Below, in pieces: positions 21,452 to 30,279 of a stretch of 64,000 nt of DNA; within the stretch, counting starts at the first letter, position 1; each line of letters starts with the position of its first letter. Made by a program: the position numbers and the translations under genes. The stretch covers positions 5,560,501 to 5,624,500 of the forward strand of contig NZ_CP068985.1 of assembly GCF_019397265.1 (NCBI RefSeq), given 5' to 3'. The notes beneath the pieces are model-generated. The model did not search any database, was not told where the DNA came from, and worked only from the letters and a program-made list of their open reading frames with translations. This stretch comes from Nonomuraea coxensis DSM 45129. Lineage in GTDB: Bacteria; Actinomycetota; Actinomycetes; Streptosporangiales; Streptosporangiaceae.

Positions 21452-23785
21452 TCAGAGTGATAGGCGGGCCCGATCGCGGGCGGCGGCGACGACGGCCTGG
21501 CCGAGGCTGAGGCCGCCGGTGCCGGGCGGCACCCGCCGGTGGGTGAGGACGCGGAAGCCGGCCGCGCGCAGCCGCCGCACGGTGCGCTCGGTGAGGAGCA
21601 CGTTCTGGAAGACGCCGCCGGACAGGGCGACCGCGGTGAGGCCGGTGGTGTCCCTGAGGGCGGCGCAGGCGGCCGCGACGGCGGCGGCGACGCCGTTGTG
21701 GAAGCGGCCGGCGATCACGGGGGTGGGCCGGCCGGACTCCAGGTCACGGGCGGCGGCGCGGACGAGGTCGGCGCCGTGCACGGTGAGCAGCTCCCCCGGC
21801 GTGAGGCGGGCGCGGTAGGCGCCGGTCTCGGCGGGGTCGGCGTGCTGTTCGAGCTCGGCGGCGGCCTGGCCGTCGTAGGTGATCCGGTCGCGGACCCCGA
21901 GGAGCGCGGCCACGGCGTCGAAGAGCCGGCCCGCGCTGGAGGTGAGCGGGGAGCCGGCGGAGAGGGCGAGCGCGCCGGCCCATTGATCAGCATGGCGGCG
22001 TACGACGTCCAGTTTGGGCGGGCCGTCGCCGGGGCCGAGGTAGGCGGCGGTCATGCGCCAGGGCTCGCGGACCGCGGCGTCGCCGCCGGGCATGGGCACG
22101 GGCTCCAGCCGGCCGAGGCGCTCGAAGCCGGCCAGGTCGGCGCGCAGGAACTCGCCGCCCCAGACGGTCCCGTCGGTGCCGTGGCCGGCGCCGTCGAAGG
22201 CGACGCCGATCACGGGGCCCGGCTCGCCGTTGTCGGCCAGGCAGGAGGCGATGTGGGCGTGGTGGTGCTGGACGCCGACGTGCTCGACGCCGGTCATCCC
22301 CAGCGCGTGGACGGCGGAGAGGTGCCCGGGGTGCAGGTCGTGGGCGACGACCTCGGGGCACAGGTCGAACAGGGCGCGGAAGTGCTCGACGCGGGCGGCG
22401 TACGAGCGCGGGGTCTCGTGGCTCTCCTGGCCGCCGGGGTGCGGGGAGAGGAACGCGCGCCGGTCGCGCGCCAGGCAGAAGGCGCTCGTGGGGCCGGCGC
22501 CGCAGGCGAGCACCGTACGGGGGACGAAGTGGCGCAGCGGCAGCGGCTCGGGCGCGTAGCCGCGGGCCCGGCGCAGCACGGTGACCCCGCCGGCCGTGGG
22601 CCGCACCACGCTGTCGCCGGCGCGGACGTGGGTGGGCCGGTCGTGGGTGAGGAAGGCGTCGGCGACGCCGCCGAGCCGGGCCAGGGCGTCGGCGTCGGCG
22701 CAGGCGACGGGTTCGTCGCCGGCGGCGCCGCCGGTGAGGGCGACGGGCCCGGCGACCTCGGCGAGCAGCAGGTGGTCCACCGGCGTGCCGGGCAGCACGA
22801 GGCCGAGGTCCCGGAGCCCGGGGGCGACGGAGGGGGCGACCCGCGGGGCGTGCGGGGTGTCGCGGCGCGGGAGCTGCACGATCGGGCGGGCCCGGCTGGT
22901 GAGGAGCCCGGCGGCGTTCTCGTCGACGAGGCAGAGCAGGCGGGCCTGCGCGAGGCCGGCGGCCATGACGGCGAACGGTTCGTGCTCGCGGTGGATGCGC
23001 AGGCGCAGCGCGGCGGCGGCCGGCTCGCTGGAGGCGGCGACGGCCAGGTGGTAGCCGCCGAGGCCCTTGACGGCCACGATCCGGCCCGCGCGCAGCAGCG
23101 CGGCGGCGGTGGCGACGGGATCGCCCGGCAGCTCGCCGCCGCGCCCGTCGAGCAGCCGCAGCCGGGGCCCGCAGCCGGGGCAGCAGATCAGCTGGTCGTG
23201 GAAGCGGCGGTCGCCGGGGTCGTGGTACTCGGCGGCGCAGCCCGCGCACATCGCGAAGCCCGCCATGGTGGTCAGCGGCCGGTCGTAGGGGACGGCGCGG
23301 ACGACGGTGAAGCGCGGCCCGCAGTGGGCGCAGGAGACGAACGGGTGCCGGTGGCGGCGGCCGGCCGGGTCGGTGAGCTCGCGCAGGCAGTCGTCGCAGG
23401 TGGCGAGGTCGGCGGAGACCGCGGCGCGGCGCAGGCCGGAGGGGTCGCCGGCGGCGACGGTGAAGCCGCTGCCGCCCGCGGGCTCGGCGCGGACGACGGT
23501 GACCCGCTCGATCTCCGACAGGGCGGGGGCGTCGCGTTCGAGCGAGGTGAGGAACTCCGCGACGCGAGGGCGGTCGCCCTCGACCTCGATGTGCACGCCG
23601 TTGACGTCGTCGCGTACCTGACCGGCCAGGCCGAGCCGCCGGGCGAGGGCGCGGACGAAGGGGCGGAAGCCGACTCCCCGTACGAGGCCCTCGACGTGCA
23701 CCTCGACACGCTTGAGCCCCACCTGGTCGAACCCCGTCTGATCGAACCCCGTCTGATCGAACCTGGCCTGGCCGGAAGTGGTCAC
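21452..23785 (-). CDS. hypF: HypF, carbamoyltransferase for hydrogenase maturation
   Basis: The 777-residue HypF has all domains: acylphosphatase-like (VEGLVRGVGFRPFV, about 30-115), two zinc fingers (CDDCLREL / CAHCGPR and CAGCAAEYH / CCPGCG), YrdC-like (about 210-390) and a Kae1-like C-terminal domain with the metal-binding HHHAHIAS. It makes carbamoyl-AMP from carbamoyl phosphate and passes it to HypE for the CN ligands of [NiFe] hydrogenase. No other hyp or hydrogenase gene is in the window. The N terminus carries FDQTG repeats from a 15-bp repeat. GTG 23785 is used, but GTG at the VGLKRVEV position is possible. Confidence 0.92.
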   Translation of the reverse strand: MTTSGQARFDQTGFDQTGFDQVGLKRVEVHVEGLVRGVGFRPFVRALARRLGLAGQVRDDVNGVHIEVEGDRPRVAEFLTSLERDAPALSEIERVTVVRAEPAGGSGFTVAAGDPSGLRRAAVSADLATCDDCLRELTDPAGRRHRHPFVSCAHCGPRFTVVRAVPYDRPLTTMAGFAMCAGCAAEYHDPGDRRFHDQLICCPGCGPRLRLLDGRGGELPGDPVATAAALLRAGRIVAVKGLGGYHLAVAASSEPAAAALRLRIHREHEPFAVMAAGLAQARLLCLVDENAAGLLTSRARPIVQLPRRDTPHAPRVAPSVAPGLRDLGLVLPGTPVDHLLLAEVAGPVALTGGAAGDEPVACADADALARLGGVADAFLTHDRPTHVRAGDSVVRPTAGGVTVLRRARGYAPEPLPLRHFVPRTVLACGAGPTSAFCLARDRRAFLSPHPGGQESHETPRSYAARVEHFRALFDLCPEVVAHDLHPGHLSAVHALGMTGVEHVGVQHHHAHIASCLADNGEPGPVIGVAFDGAGHGTDGTVWGGEFLRADLAGFERLGRLEPVPMPGGDAAVREPWRMTAAYLGPGDGPPKLDVVRRHADQWAGALALSAGSPLTSSAGRLFDAVAALLGVRDRITYDGQAAAELEQHADPAETGAYRARLTPGELLTVHGADLVRAAARDLESGRPTPVIAGRFHNGVAAAVAAACAALRDTTGLTAVALSGGVFQNVLLTERTVRRLRAAGFRVLTHRRVPPGTGGLSLGQAVVAAARDRARLSL
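23724..23768 (-). repeat. 15-bp tandem repeat at the hypF 5' end, three copies
   Basis: The units TGGTCGAACCCCGTC, TGATCGAACCCCGTC and TGATCGAACCTGGCC encode FDQTG/FDQVG-like repeats. They precede the first conserved residues of HypF, and it is unsure whether they are translated. Confidence 0.75.
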
Positions 23786-23943
23786 ATGGCCAAGTGTGCG
23801 CTCGGGGAGGCGGGTCGCGCATGCCTATCGCGCGTGTCGCGGCACGCGCGGCGACCAGCGGGAACGGGAAGCGGGAGGGCCCGGAGGCCCTCCCGCTCGT
23901 CCGTCGTGCCGGCGTTACGTGCCGTGGCCCTCTCGGGAAGGGG

Positions 23944-25707
23944 TCACAGGTACTGGCCGGTGTTGGCGACGGTGTCGATCGACCGGCCGGCCTCGCTGCC
24001 CTGCTTGCCGGAGACCAGCGTGCGGATGTAGACGATCCGCTCGCCCTTCTTGCCGGAGATGCGAGCCCAGTCGTCGGGGTTGGTGGTGTTGGGCAGGTCC
24101 TCGTTCTCGGAGAACTCGTCCACGCAGGCCGTGAGCAGGTGCTGCACCCGCAGGCCCTTCTGGCCGGTCTCGAGGAACTGCTTGATCGCCATCTTCTTGC
24201 CCCGGTCGACGATGTTCTGGATCATCGCGCCGGAGTTGAAGTCCTTGAAGTAGAGGACTTCCTTGTCGCCGTTGGCGTAGGTCACCTCGAGGAAGCGGTT
24301 CTCCTCGCTCTCGGTGTACATGCGCTCGACGACGCTCTGGATCATGCCCTGGATGGTGCCCTGGCGCGAGTCGCCGTGCTCGGCCAGGTCGTCCGGGTGC
24401 AGGGGCAGGTCGGGACGCAGGTATTTGGAGAAGATGTCCTTCGCCGCCTCGGCGTCCGGCCGCTCGATCTTGATCTTCACGTCCAGGCGGCCGGGCCGCA
24501 GGATCGCGGGGTCGATCATGTCCTCGCGGTTGGAGGCGCCGATGACGATGACGTTCTCCAGGCCCTCGACGCCGTCGATCTCCGACAGCAGCTGAGGGAC
24601 GATGGTGTTCTCGACGTCGGACGAGACGCCGGAGCCACGGGTGCGGAAGATCGAGTCCATCTCGTCGAAGAACACGATCACCGGGGTGCCCTCGGAGGCC
24701 TTCTCACGAGCCCGCTGGAAGACCAGGCGGATGTGCCGCTCGGTCTCGCCGACGTACTTGTTGAGCAGCTCCGGGCCCTTGATGTTGAGGAAGAAGCTCT
24801 TGCCGGACTGGCCGGTCTTCTCCGCGACCTGCTTGGCCAGGGAGTTGGCGACGGCCTTGGCGATGAGCGTCTTGCCGCAACCGGGCGGGCCGTAGAGCAG
24901 CACGCCCTTCGGAGGCCGCAGCAGGTGCTCGCGGAACAGGTCGGCGTGCAGGTAGGGCAGCTCGATGGCGTCCCTGATCTGCTCGATCTGCCGCCCGAGG
25001 CCGCCGATCTCCTCGTAGGAGATGTCGGGGACCTCTTCGAGCACGAGCTCTTCGACTTCGGACTTGGGTATGCGCTCGTAGACGTAGCCCGAACGAGGCT
25101 CCAGCAGGAGCGAGTCGCCGGCCCTGACGGGCTGGCCCTGCAGCGAGTCGGCCAGCCGCACGACGCGCTCTTCGTCGGCGTGCGAGATGACCAGGGCCCG
25201 CTTGCCCTCGTCGAGCAGTTCCTTGAGCATCACGATCTCGCCGACCTCTTCGTAGCCGAGCGCCTCGACCACGTTGAGCGCCTCGTTGAGCATGACCTCC
25301 TGGCCACGCCGCAGCGAGTCGACGTCGACGGCGGGGCTGACGTTCACCCGCAGCTTGCGGCCGCCGGTGAACACCTCGATCGTGCCGTCTTCTCTGGCCT
25401 CCAGGAAGGTGCCGAAACCGGACGGCGGCTGCGCCAGCCGGTCGACCTCCTCCTTGAGAGCGACGATCTGGTCCCTGGCCTCCTTGAGTGTGGCCACAAG
25501 GCGTTCGTTCTGGCCGGTCACGGCCGACAGATTCGCCTGGGCCTCGTGGAGACGCTCTTCGAGGACCCTGGCCTGACGGGGTGACTCGGCCAGTTTCCGC
25601 CTCAGCGCGGTGATCTCCTCCTGGAGGAAGGAGACCTGTGTTGAAAGATCAGCGACCTCCCGTTCGCGCTGCGCGGCTCGAGCCTCAGCATCATCGCGAG
25701 CTGCCAC
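23944..25707 (-). CDS. arc: ARC/Mpa, proteasome-activating AAA ATPase
   Basis: The 587-residue protein has an N-terminal coiled coil (about 10-90) that binds Pup and OB domains (about 95-210). The AAA domain has GPPGCGKT (273-280) and FFDEMD (346-351). The end, GQYL, carries the penultimate Tyr that docks in the alpha ring and opens the gate. It unfolds pupylated proteins into the PrcBA core. GTG 25707 has GGAGG 9 nt upstream. A 9-bp direct repeat lies about 80-110 nt upstream (25786-25815). Unlike the usual arc-dop adjacency, hypF and an acyltransferase gene separate it from dop. Confidence 0.97.
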   Translation of the reverse strand: MAARDDAEARAAQREREVADLSTQVSFLQEEITALRRKLAESPRQARVLEERLHEAQANLSAVTGQNERLVATLKEARDQIVALKEEVDRLAQPPSGFGTFLEAREDGTIEVFTGGRKLRVNVSPAVDVDSLRRGQEVMLNEALNVVEALGYEEVGEIVMLKELLDEGKRALVISHADEERVVRLADSLQGQPVRAGDSLLLEPRSGYVYERIPKSEVEELVLEEVPDISYEEIGGLGRQIEQIRDAIELPYLHADLFREHLLRPPKGVLLYGPPGCGKTLIAKAVANSLAKQVAEKTGQSGKSFFLNIKGPELLNKYVGETERHIRLVFQRAREKASEGTPVIVFFDEMDSIFRTRGSGVSSDVENTIVPQLLSEIDGVEGLENVIVIGASNREDMIDPAILRPGRLDVKIKIERPDAEAAKDIFSKYLRPDLPLHPDDLAEHGDSRQGTIQGMIQSVVERMYTESEENRFLEVTYANGDKEVLYFKDFNSGAMIQNIVDRGKKMAIKQFLETGQKGLRVQHLLTACVDEFSENEDLPNTTNPDDWARISGKKGERIVYIRTLVSGKQGSEAGRSIDTVANTGQYL

Positions 25708-25785
25708 GCCCCGTCACCTCCTTCCCAGTCGAGGGCGACTACTAAGGACCTTACCTATCTCGGGCCCCTCCGTAACCTGGCCGGG

Positions 25786-25815
25786 CAGTGTTCGTAGAGT
25801 GACATTCAGTGTTCG
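25786..25815. promoter_or_regulatory. 9-bp direct repeat with 21-bp period upstream of arc
   Basis: CAGTGTTCG occurs at 25786-25794 and 25807-25815. The 21-bp period places both copies on the same DNA face, as expected for a regulator binding two successive sites. A TAAGGT-like -10 for arc lies closer to the gene. Confidence 0.45.
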
Positions 25816-25911
25816 GCGATAAATCCTCAATAGCGCGTTTAATACTCCCAGCACAGGAACACGACGATCTGTTCCCCTGTCACGCACCAACGCACCCTCG
25901 TGGCCAAATTG

Positions 25912-26763
25912 TCATAGTTCTTCGGTCGTCCCCTTCGGTCGGCGGCGTCTCGGCGGGGGCGTCACTCCGTCCGCCATGCGGCGGGCGGAGACGAGGAACC
26001 CCGTGTGGCCGATCATCCGATGATCCGGTCTCACCGCGAGCCCTTCGACATGCCAGTCGCGAACCAGGGTCTCCCACGCATGCGGCTCGGTGAAACACCC
26101 GTGATCGCGAATGACCTCGACGGTCTTCGACATCTGCGTGGTCGTCGCCACGTAGCAGCAGATCACGCCGCCCGGCGTCAGGGCCTTGGCCGCGGCGTCG
26201 ACGCACTCCCAGGGCGCGAGCATGTCGAGGATCACCCGGTCGACGTCGGCCTCGTCGATGGAGTCGTTGAGGTCGCCGACCACCAGCCGCCAGGTGTCGT
26301 CCATGGGGCCGCCGTAGAAGTTCTGGACGTTCTTGCGGGCCACGTCGGCGAAGTCCTGGCGGCGCTCGTAGCTCGTCACGTGCCCGTCGGGGCCGACGGC
26401 GCGCAGCAGGAAGCAGGTGAGCGCGCCGGAGCCGACGCCCGCCTCGATCACCCGCGCGCCGGGGAAGACGTCGGCCATGCCGACGATCATCGAGGCGTCC
26501 TTGGGATAGATCACGGCCGCGCCGCGCGGCATGGCGAGCGTGTAGTCCTGGAGGAGGTGACGGAAGGCGAGGTACTGGGTGCCGCCGGAGGAACGCACCA
26601 CGGAGCCCTCGGGCTGCCCGATCAGGTCGCTGTGCGGGATGGCGCCCTTGTGGGTGTGGAAGACGCCGTCCTCTTTGAGCGTGATCGTGTGGCGCTTGTT
26701 CTTGGGGTCGGTGAGCTGCACCTGATCCCCGACGTGGAAAGGCCCATGCCTGCGGAAACCCAT
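25912..26763 (-). CDS. trmI: tRNA (adenine-58-N1)-methyltransferase TrmI
   Basis: The 283-residue class I SAM methyltransferase has an N-terminal beta domain (GPFHVGDQVQLTDPKNKRHT), the SAM loop (VIEAGVGSGALTCFLLRAVG) and LDMLAPWECVDAA. It matches the mycobacterial enzyme (Rv2118c type), which makes m1A58 in the T-loop. The shorter ATG 26763 is chosen since the family begins just before GPF. The long upstream frame is antisense to the GNAT gene. There is no ribosome site, but minus-strand TATAAC lies 9 nt before the ATG, suggesting a leaderless or near-leaderless message. Its position next to arc is conserved in actinobacteria. Confidence 0.92.
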   Translation of the reverse strand: MGFRRHGPFHVGDQVQLTDPKNKRHTITLKEDGVFHTHKGAIPHSDLIGQPEGSVVRSSGGTQYLAFRHLLQDYTLAMPRGAAVIYPKDASMIVGMADVFPGARVIEAGVGSGALTCFLLRAVGPDGHVTSYERRQDFADVARKNVQNFYGGPMDDTWRLVVGDLNDSIDEADVDRVILDMLAPWECVDAAAKALTPGGVICCYVATTTQMSKTVEVIRDHGCFTEPHAWETLVRDWHVEGLAVRPDHRMIGHTGFLVSARRMADGVTPPPRRRRPKGTTEEL

Positions 26764-26818
26764 GGCGGCAAGGTTATAGGGCTTTCGGACGGCTCCGGAC
26801 GCGCGATAAGTATGGGGG

Positions 26819-27910
26819 ATGCTCGCGCGCCACGTGATCTCCGCCGGTCCCCTCGTCCTGCGGGCTCCCTCCGACTCCGACGCCGAGGCGATCGCGCGCG
26901 CCTGCGACGACCCGGTGACGGCCCGCTTCCTGCCGCTGCTGCCCTCGCCGTACGGGCTCGCGGACGCCTCCGACCATCTCAAGCACGCCCGGGCCAGGTG
27001 GGAGGCCGGCGGCGCCGAGTTCGCGATCACCCAGGACGGCCGGTACGCCGGCTCGATCGGCGTCCGGCCGCCCGACCGCCGGCGGGTCACCCGGCTCGGC
27101 TGCCTGGTCGCGCCGTGGGCGCGCGGCAAGGGCGTGGCCTCGACGGCCGTGCGCGCGGTCGCCGACTGGCTGTTCGACCAGGGGGTGCGCCGGGTCGAGA
27201 TGGAGGCCGAGGTGGAGAACGTGGCCGGGCTGCGGGTGGCGTACAAGGCGGGGTTCCGCGAGGAGGGGCTGCGGCGCGAGGCCGAGTCGCTGCGCGACGG
27301 GCGTCCCGCCGACCTGGTGACCTTCGGGCGGCTGCCGGGCGAGGCGGCGCTGGAGACGGAGCCGTACCTGCCGTTCTTCGAGGGCGGCGAGCTCTCCGAC
27401 GGCGTGGTGCGGCTGACGCCGATGGCCCCCGCCGACGCGGGCGACTTCCACCGGATGCTGGCCGACCCGGTCGTGGCGGCGTACAAGGTGGGGCCGCCGA
27501 GCACGCTGCAGGACGACGAGCGGCGCTGCCGCTACACCGGCTACTGGTGGGTGTCGGGGCAGCGGATCGAGCTGGCCGTGCGCGACGCCGGGTCCGGCGC
27601 GTTCGCCGGGCACGTGCAGCTCACGCAGGTGACGCCGGCGCTCGGGCAGGCGATGGTCGGCTACTCGCTGATGCCCGGCTTCCGCGGCAAGGGGTTCATG
27701 ACGCGGGCGGTGCGGCTGCTGACGGACTGGGCGTTCGCGCACACGGCGCTGCACCGGATCGTGGCCGGCACCGAGGCCGGCAACCTCGCCTCACACCGGG
27801 TGCTGGAGCGGGCCGGGTTCAGCCGGGAGGGCGTGCACCGGGAGATGTTCCCGAAGGGCGGCGGCAGGCGCGTGGACGACATCGCCTGGGCCCGCGTCCG
27901 CTCCTCCTGA
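26819..27910 (+). CDS. tandem GNAT N-acetyltransferase
   Basis: The 363-residue protein has two GNAT domains. The first (about 1-180) has LVAPWARGKGVASTAV, the acetyl-CoA loop. The second (about 195-360) has YSLMPGFRGKGFMTRAV and NLASHRVLERAGF. Both look like the RimJ/RimL subgroup that acetylates N termini or small amines. The substrate is unknown. The gene diverges from trmI with only 55 bp between starts. ATAAGTAT stands directly upstream, so transcription may begin very near the ATG. Confidence 0.85.
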   Translation: MLARHVISAGPLVLRAPSDSDAEAIARACDDPVTARFLPLLPSPYGLADASDHLKHARARWEAGGAEFAITQDGRYAGSIGVRPPDRRRVTRLGCLVAPWARGKGVASTAVRAVADWLFDQGVRRVEMEAEVENVAGLRVAYKAGFREEGLRREAESLRDGRPADLVTFGRLPGEAALETEPYLPFFEGGELSDGVVRLTPMAPADAGDFHRMLADPVVAAYKVGPPSTLQDDERRCRYTGYWWVSGQRIELAVRDAGSGAFAGHVQLTQVTPALGQAMVGYSLMPGFRGKGFMTRAVRLLTDWAFAHTALHRIVAGTEAGNLASHRVLERAGFSREGVHREMFPKGGGRRVDDIAWARVRSS

Positions 27911-28078
27911 CGACCGCCGTTCAGGCGCCCGAGGACGGCCCGGAATGGGGAGAAATCCCGATTTCCTGTTGGGGTCTGGTCAAGGGTCACGTCGGGAGTG
28001 ATAGTCGGGGCAGCCGCTTTCGAGGGTCGCGTGATCGGCTCGCGCGAACTCGCCGCCGCCCCGCCGAGGGATCACGCG

Positions 28079-28576
28079 ATGCCATACAACCGTGTCGACG
28101 TCGCCATGCGCGAACTCATCTCCGCCTTCTCCGGGCTGGAGGCCGCGGACCTGGTCGACCGGCTGGCGCGGGCCGCCGCCGCGGTGGCGAACACCTCGTA
28201 CGCGGGTTTCGTCCGCGTGGACCCGCAGCGCGAGGAGGCCCGGCCGATGTACGTGCTCGTGCCGCCCGGAGATCCGCTGCGGGTGCGGAGCTGGCTGGCG
28301 GAGTCGGGGGTGCTGAAGGAGCTGGCGTACGCCGTGGAGCCGGTGCGGCTGGCGTACGACCCGGGCGTGGGCGAGCCGGGCTTCCTCGCGACGCCGGTGC
28401 CCGCGCTGTCGTGCGACCACGTGTACGTGTGGGTCGCGGGGCGGGGTTTCTGCGACGGCGACGAGCATCTGCTGAGCAGGTACGCGATCGCGGCCGGCCG
28501 GGCGCTGGAGGCGGCCAGCGGACTGGAGGCGGCGGTGCGGCTGCTGCGGGGCGTGCGGGCCTTCCGCCCCGCCTGA
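28079..28576 (+). CDS. GAF-like protein of unknown function, 165 aa
   Basis: ATG 28079 is preceded by GAGGG about 8 nt upstream. The longer frame to 27998 has no ribosome site. The sequence alternates helices and strands as in GAF sensor domains: VDRLARAAAAVANTSYAGFV, a middle part rich in Val/Leu, then VYVWVAGRGFCDGDEHLLSR and AIAAGRALEAA. It has no output domain, membrane helix or cysteine pair. It may be a stand-alone sensor or chaperone. The assignment rests on pattern only. It converges with the FHA gene. Confidence 0.6.
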   Translation: MPYNRVDVAMRELISAFSGLEAADLVDRLARAAAAVANTSYAGFVRVDPQREEARPMYVLVPPGDPLRVRSWLAESGVLKELAYAVEPVRLAYDPGVGEPGFLATPVPALSCDHVYVWVAGRGFCDGDEHLLSRYAIAAGRALEAASGLEAAVRLLRGVRAFRPA

Positions 28577-28649
28577 CGGGCCGCCGCTCCGTCCGCCTGA
28601 CGGGCCGTCGTGCCACCCGCCGCGCGCGGGCTCCTGGGACCCCGTTCAC

Positions 28650-28678
28650 GGCCGCGCCCCCGCCCGGGGGACGCGGCC
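28650..28678. terminator. strong hairpin between convergent genes
   Basis: GGCCGCG (28650-28656) pairs with CGCGGCC (28672-28678), and inside it CCCCC pairs with GGGGG around GCCC, leaving a single bulged A. Confidence 0.5.
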
Positions 28679-28687
28679 GGCCGGCGT

Positions 28688-30220
28688 TCAGCCGCGGTGC
28701 GCCTCGTAGCGCAGGGTGCGGGAGACGCCCACGCGCACGGTCGTGCCGGGCGCGATGGTGACGGGCTCGTTGGGCGGGATGTCGTAGAAGTTGGGGTCGC
28801 CGGGCGGCTGGATCTGGGTGCCGTTGACCGAGCCGAGGTCGACCAGGTTGACGTCCCAGCCGTCGAGCGCCACCCGCAGGTGGCGGCGCGAGACCGAGCC
28901 GTCGGGGCTGGTCACCTTGGCCGGGCGGGCCGTGCCGCCGGCCACCTCGGGGGCCCGCTCGGGGTCGCGGCCGAGCAGGTAGTCGCTCTCCAGCGGCAGC
29001 GCGGTGCCGTCGTCGAGGATGAGCACGCCGAGCGAGGGGCGCGGGCCCTTGTAGGGGACGAGGGTGCGCTGGACCAGGGCGATGCCGCAGACCGCGCAGT
29101 AGGGGACGCGGGGGTCGTTGAAGTGGTCGTTCTTGCAGTCGACCCCGTAGACCAGCGGCCGGTCGCCGTGCTCGGGCTGCTGCTCCTGCTGCTGCGGCGG
29201 CGGGCCCGGGTGGTCGAAGTGGTCGGGCTGGCCGAGCGGCGGGGGCGGCGCCTGCTGGTCGCCGAAGTGGTCGGGGCCGCCGAAGGGCTGCGGCGCCTGC
29301 TGGTCGGGCAGGCCGTTGCCGGACGGCGGCGGCTCGTCGTAGGACGGGTAGGGGGCCGGCTCGGGCAGCGACGGCGACGACTCGCGCGAGGGGTAGGGCG
29401 GCTGGTCGTGCGGCGGCCCGTAGGGAGCGTGCTGCTCCTGCGACGGGTAGGGCTGGTCCTGCGGCGTGTGGTAGTGCGGCTGCTGCTCCATGGCCGCCGG
29501 GACGGGCTGGGGGCCCGAGGGCGGGCTCGGCACGGCCGGCGGCTGGTCGGCCAGCGGGTAGGGCGGCCGCTCCACCGGCTGGTGCTGCGGCTGGCTCTGC
29601 GGCTGGGGCTGGTGCTGCGGCTGGCTCTGGGGCTGCTGCTGGGCGGGCGGCTGGATGAGGTCGGCCTCGATGTGGAAGGCCGTGGCCGGCATCTCGCTGG
29701 TCAGCGGCCGGGACTGCGCGGGCGCCGCGGACGACCGCCCCGCGGGCTGCTCGGCGAGGTCGCTGACCAGGCCGCCGCCGTGGACCACGCCGCCGTCGAG
29801 GCGCACGGCGGGATGCGGGGAGCCGGCGCCGGGCAGGCTCAGCTCGACCCGCTCGACGGTGCCGGTGACGAGCCGGTCGGCCCAGGTCAGGGAGTCGCTG
29901 CCGGCCAGCCGCGTCTCGCCCGCGGAGGTGACGACGCTCGCCGACGCCGAGCCGCTGACCAGCACGGCGACGCCGCCGGTCACCGGGCCCGCGACCGCGC
30001 ACGCGGCCGGGTCGCCCGCCATGTTGGCCGCCAGCACCTGCGCCGCGCGGCGCGCGAGGGCCCGGCCGTCGCCGCCGGAGGCCGCGGTCTCGCGCAGCGC
30101 GTCGAGCAGGCCGTCGGCGGTGGCCTCGCCCGGATCGCACACCAGCAGCAGCCCGCCCAGGTAGGCGACGAGACCGTCACCAGGAAGCGGGCGCACCACT
30201 CCGAAGCCTTGGTCGGTCAT
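28688..30220 (-). CDS. FHA-domain protein with zinc ribbon and Pro/Gln-rich linker
   Basis: The 510-residue protein has three parts. Residues 1-155 resemble a phosphatase-like or sensory domain (MTDQGFGVVRPLPGDGLVAY). A roughly 200-residue Pro/Gln/His linker (QPQHQPQPQSQPQ) follows. Then come a small zinc ribbon (CKNDHFNDPRVPYCAVCG) and a C-terminal FHA domain with GRDPERAPE, VSRRHLRV and LVDLGSVNGT, the phospho-Thr-binding signature. It likely docks to a Ser/Thr kinase substrate. No kinase gene is in the window. ATG 30220 overlaps the stop of a 20-codon upstream frame. Confidence 0.85.
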   Translation of the reverse strand: MTDQGFGVVRPLPGDGLVAYLGGLLLVCDPGEATADGLLDALRETAASGGDGRALARRAAQVLAANMAGDPAACAVAGPVTGGVAVLVSGSASASVVTSAGETRLAGSDSLTWADRLVTGTVERVELSLPGAGSPHPAVRLDGGVVHGGGLVSDLAEQPAGRSSAAPAQSRPLTSEMPATAFHIEADLIQPPAQQQPQSQPQHQPQPQSQPQHQPVERPPYPLADQPPAVPSPPSGPQPVPAAMEQQPHYHTPQDQPYPSQEQHAPYGPPHDQPPYPSRESSPSLPEPAPYPSYDEPPPSGNGLPDQQAPQPFGGPDHFGDQQAPPPPLGQPDHFDHPGPPPQQQEQQPEHGDRPLVYGVDCKNDHFNDPRVPYCAVCGIALVQRTLVPYKGPRPSLGVLILDDGTALPLESDYLLGRDPERAPEVAGGTARPAKVTSPDGSVSRRHLRVALDGWDVNLVDLGSVNGTQIQPPGDPNFYDIPPNEPVTIAPGTTVRVGVSRTLRYEAHRG

Positions 30221-30279
30221 GCGTCCTCCCTCATGACGACCGTGCCGCGCTCATAGGTGCCCTCGCTGCGCTCGGTCAC
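30217..30279 (-). CDS. 20-aa upstream frame coupled to the FHA gene
   Basis: GTG 30279 has GGAGGAGAG 4 nt upstream, and its TGA overlaps the ATG of the FHA gene (ATGA). The product (VTERSEGTYERGTVVMREDA) has no known motif. It may only serve translational coupling. Confidence 0.4.
   Translation of the reverse strand: MTERSEGTYERGTVVMREDA

Noticed and set aside
26764..27504. N-terminal extension of TrmI to 530 residues
   Set aside because: The extra 247 residues are Ser/Arg/Pro-rich, antisense to a GNAT gene with two intact acetyl-CoA motifs, and unlike any TrmI.
28620..30140. Long minus-strand frame (674 codons) in another frame of the FHA gene
   Set aside because: The FHA and zinc-ribbon motifs are only in the 510-codon frame. 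The other is Arg/Ala/Pro shadow.
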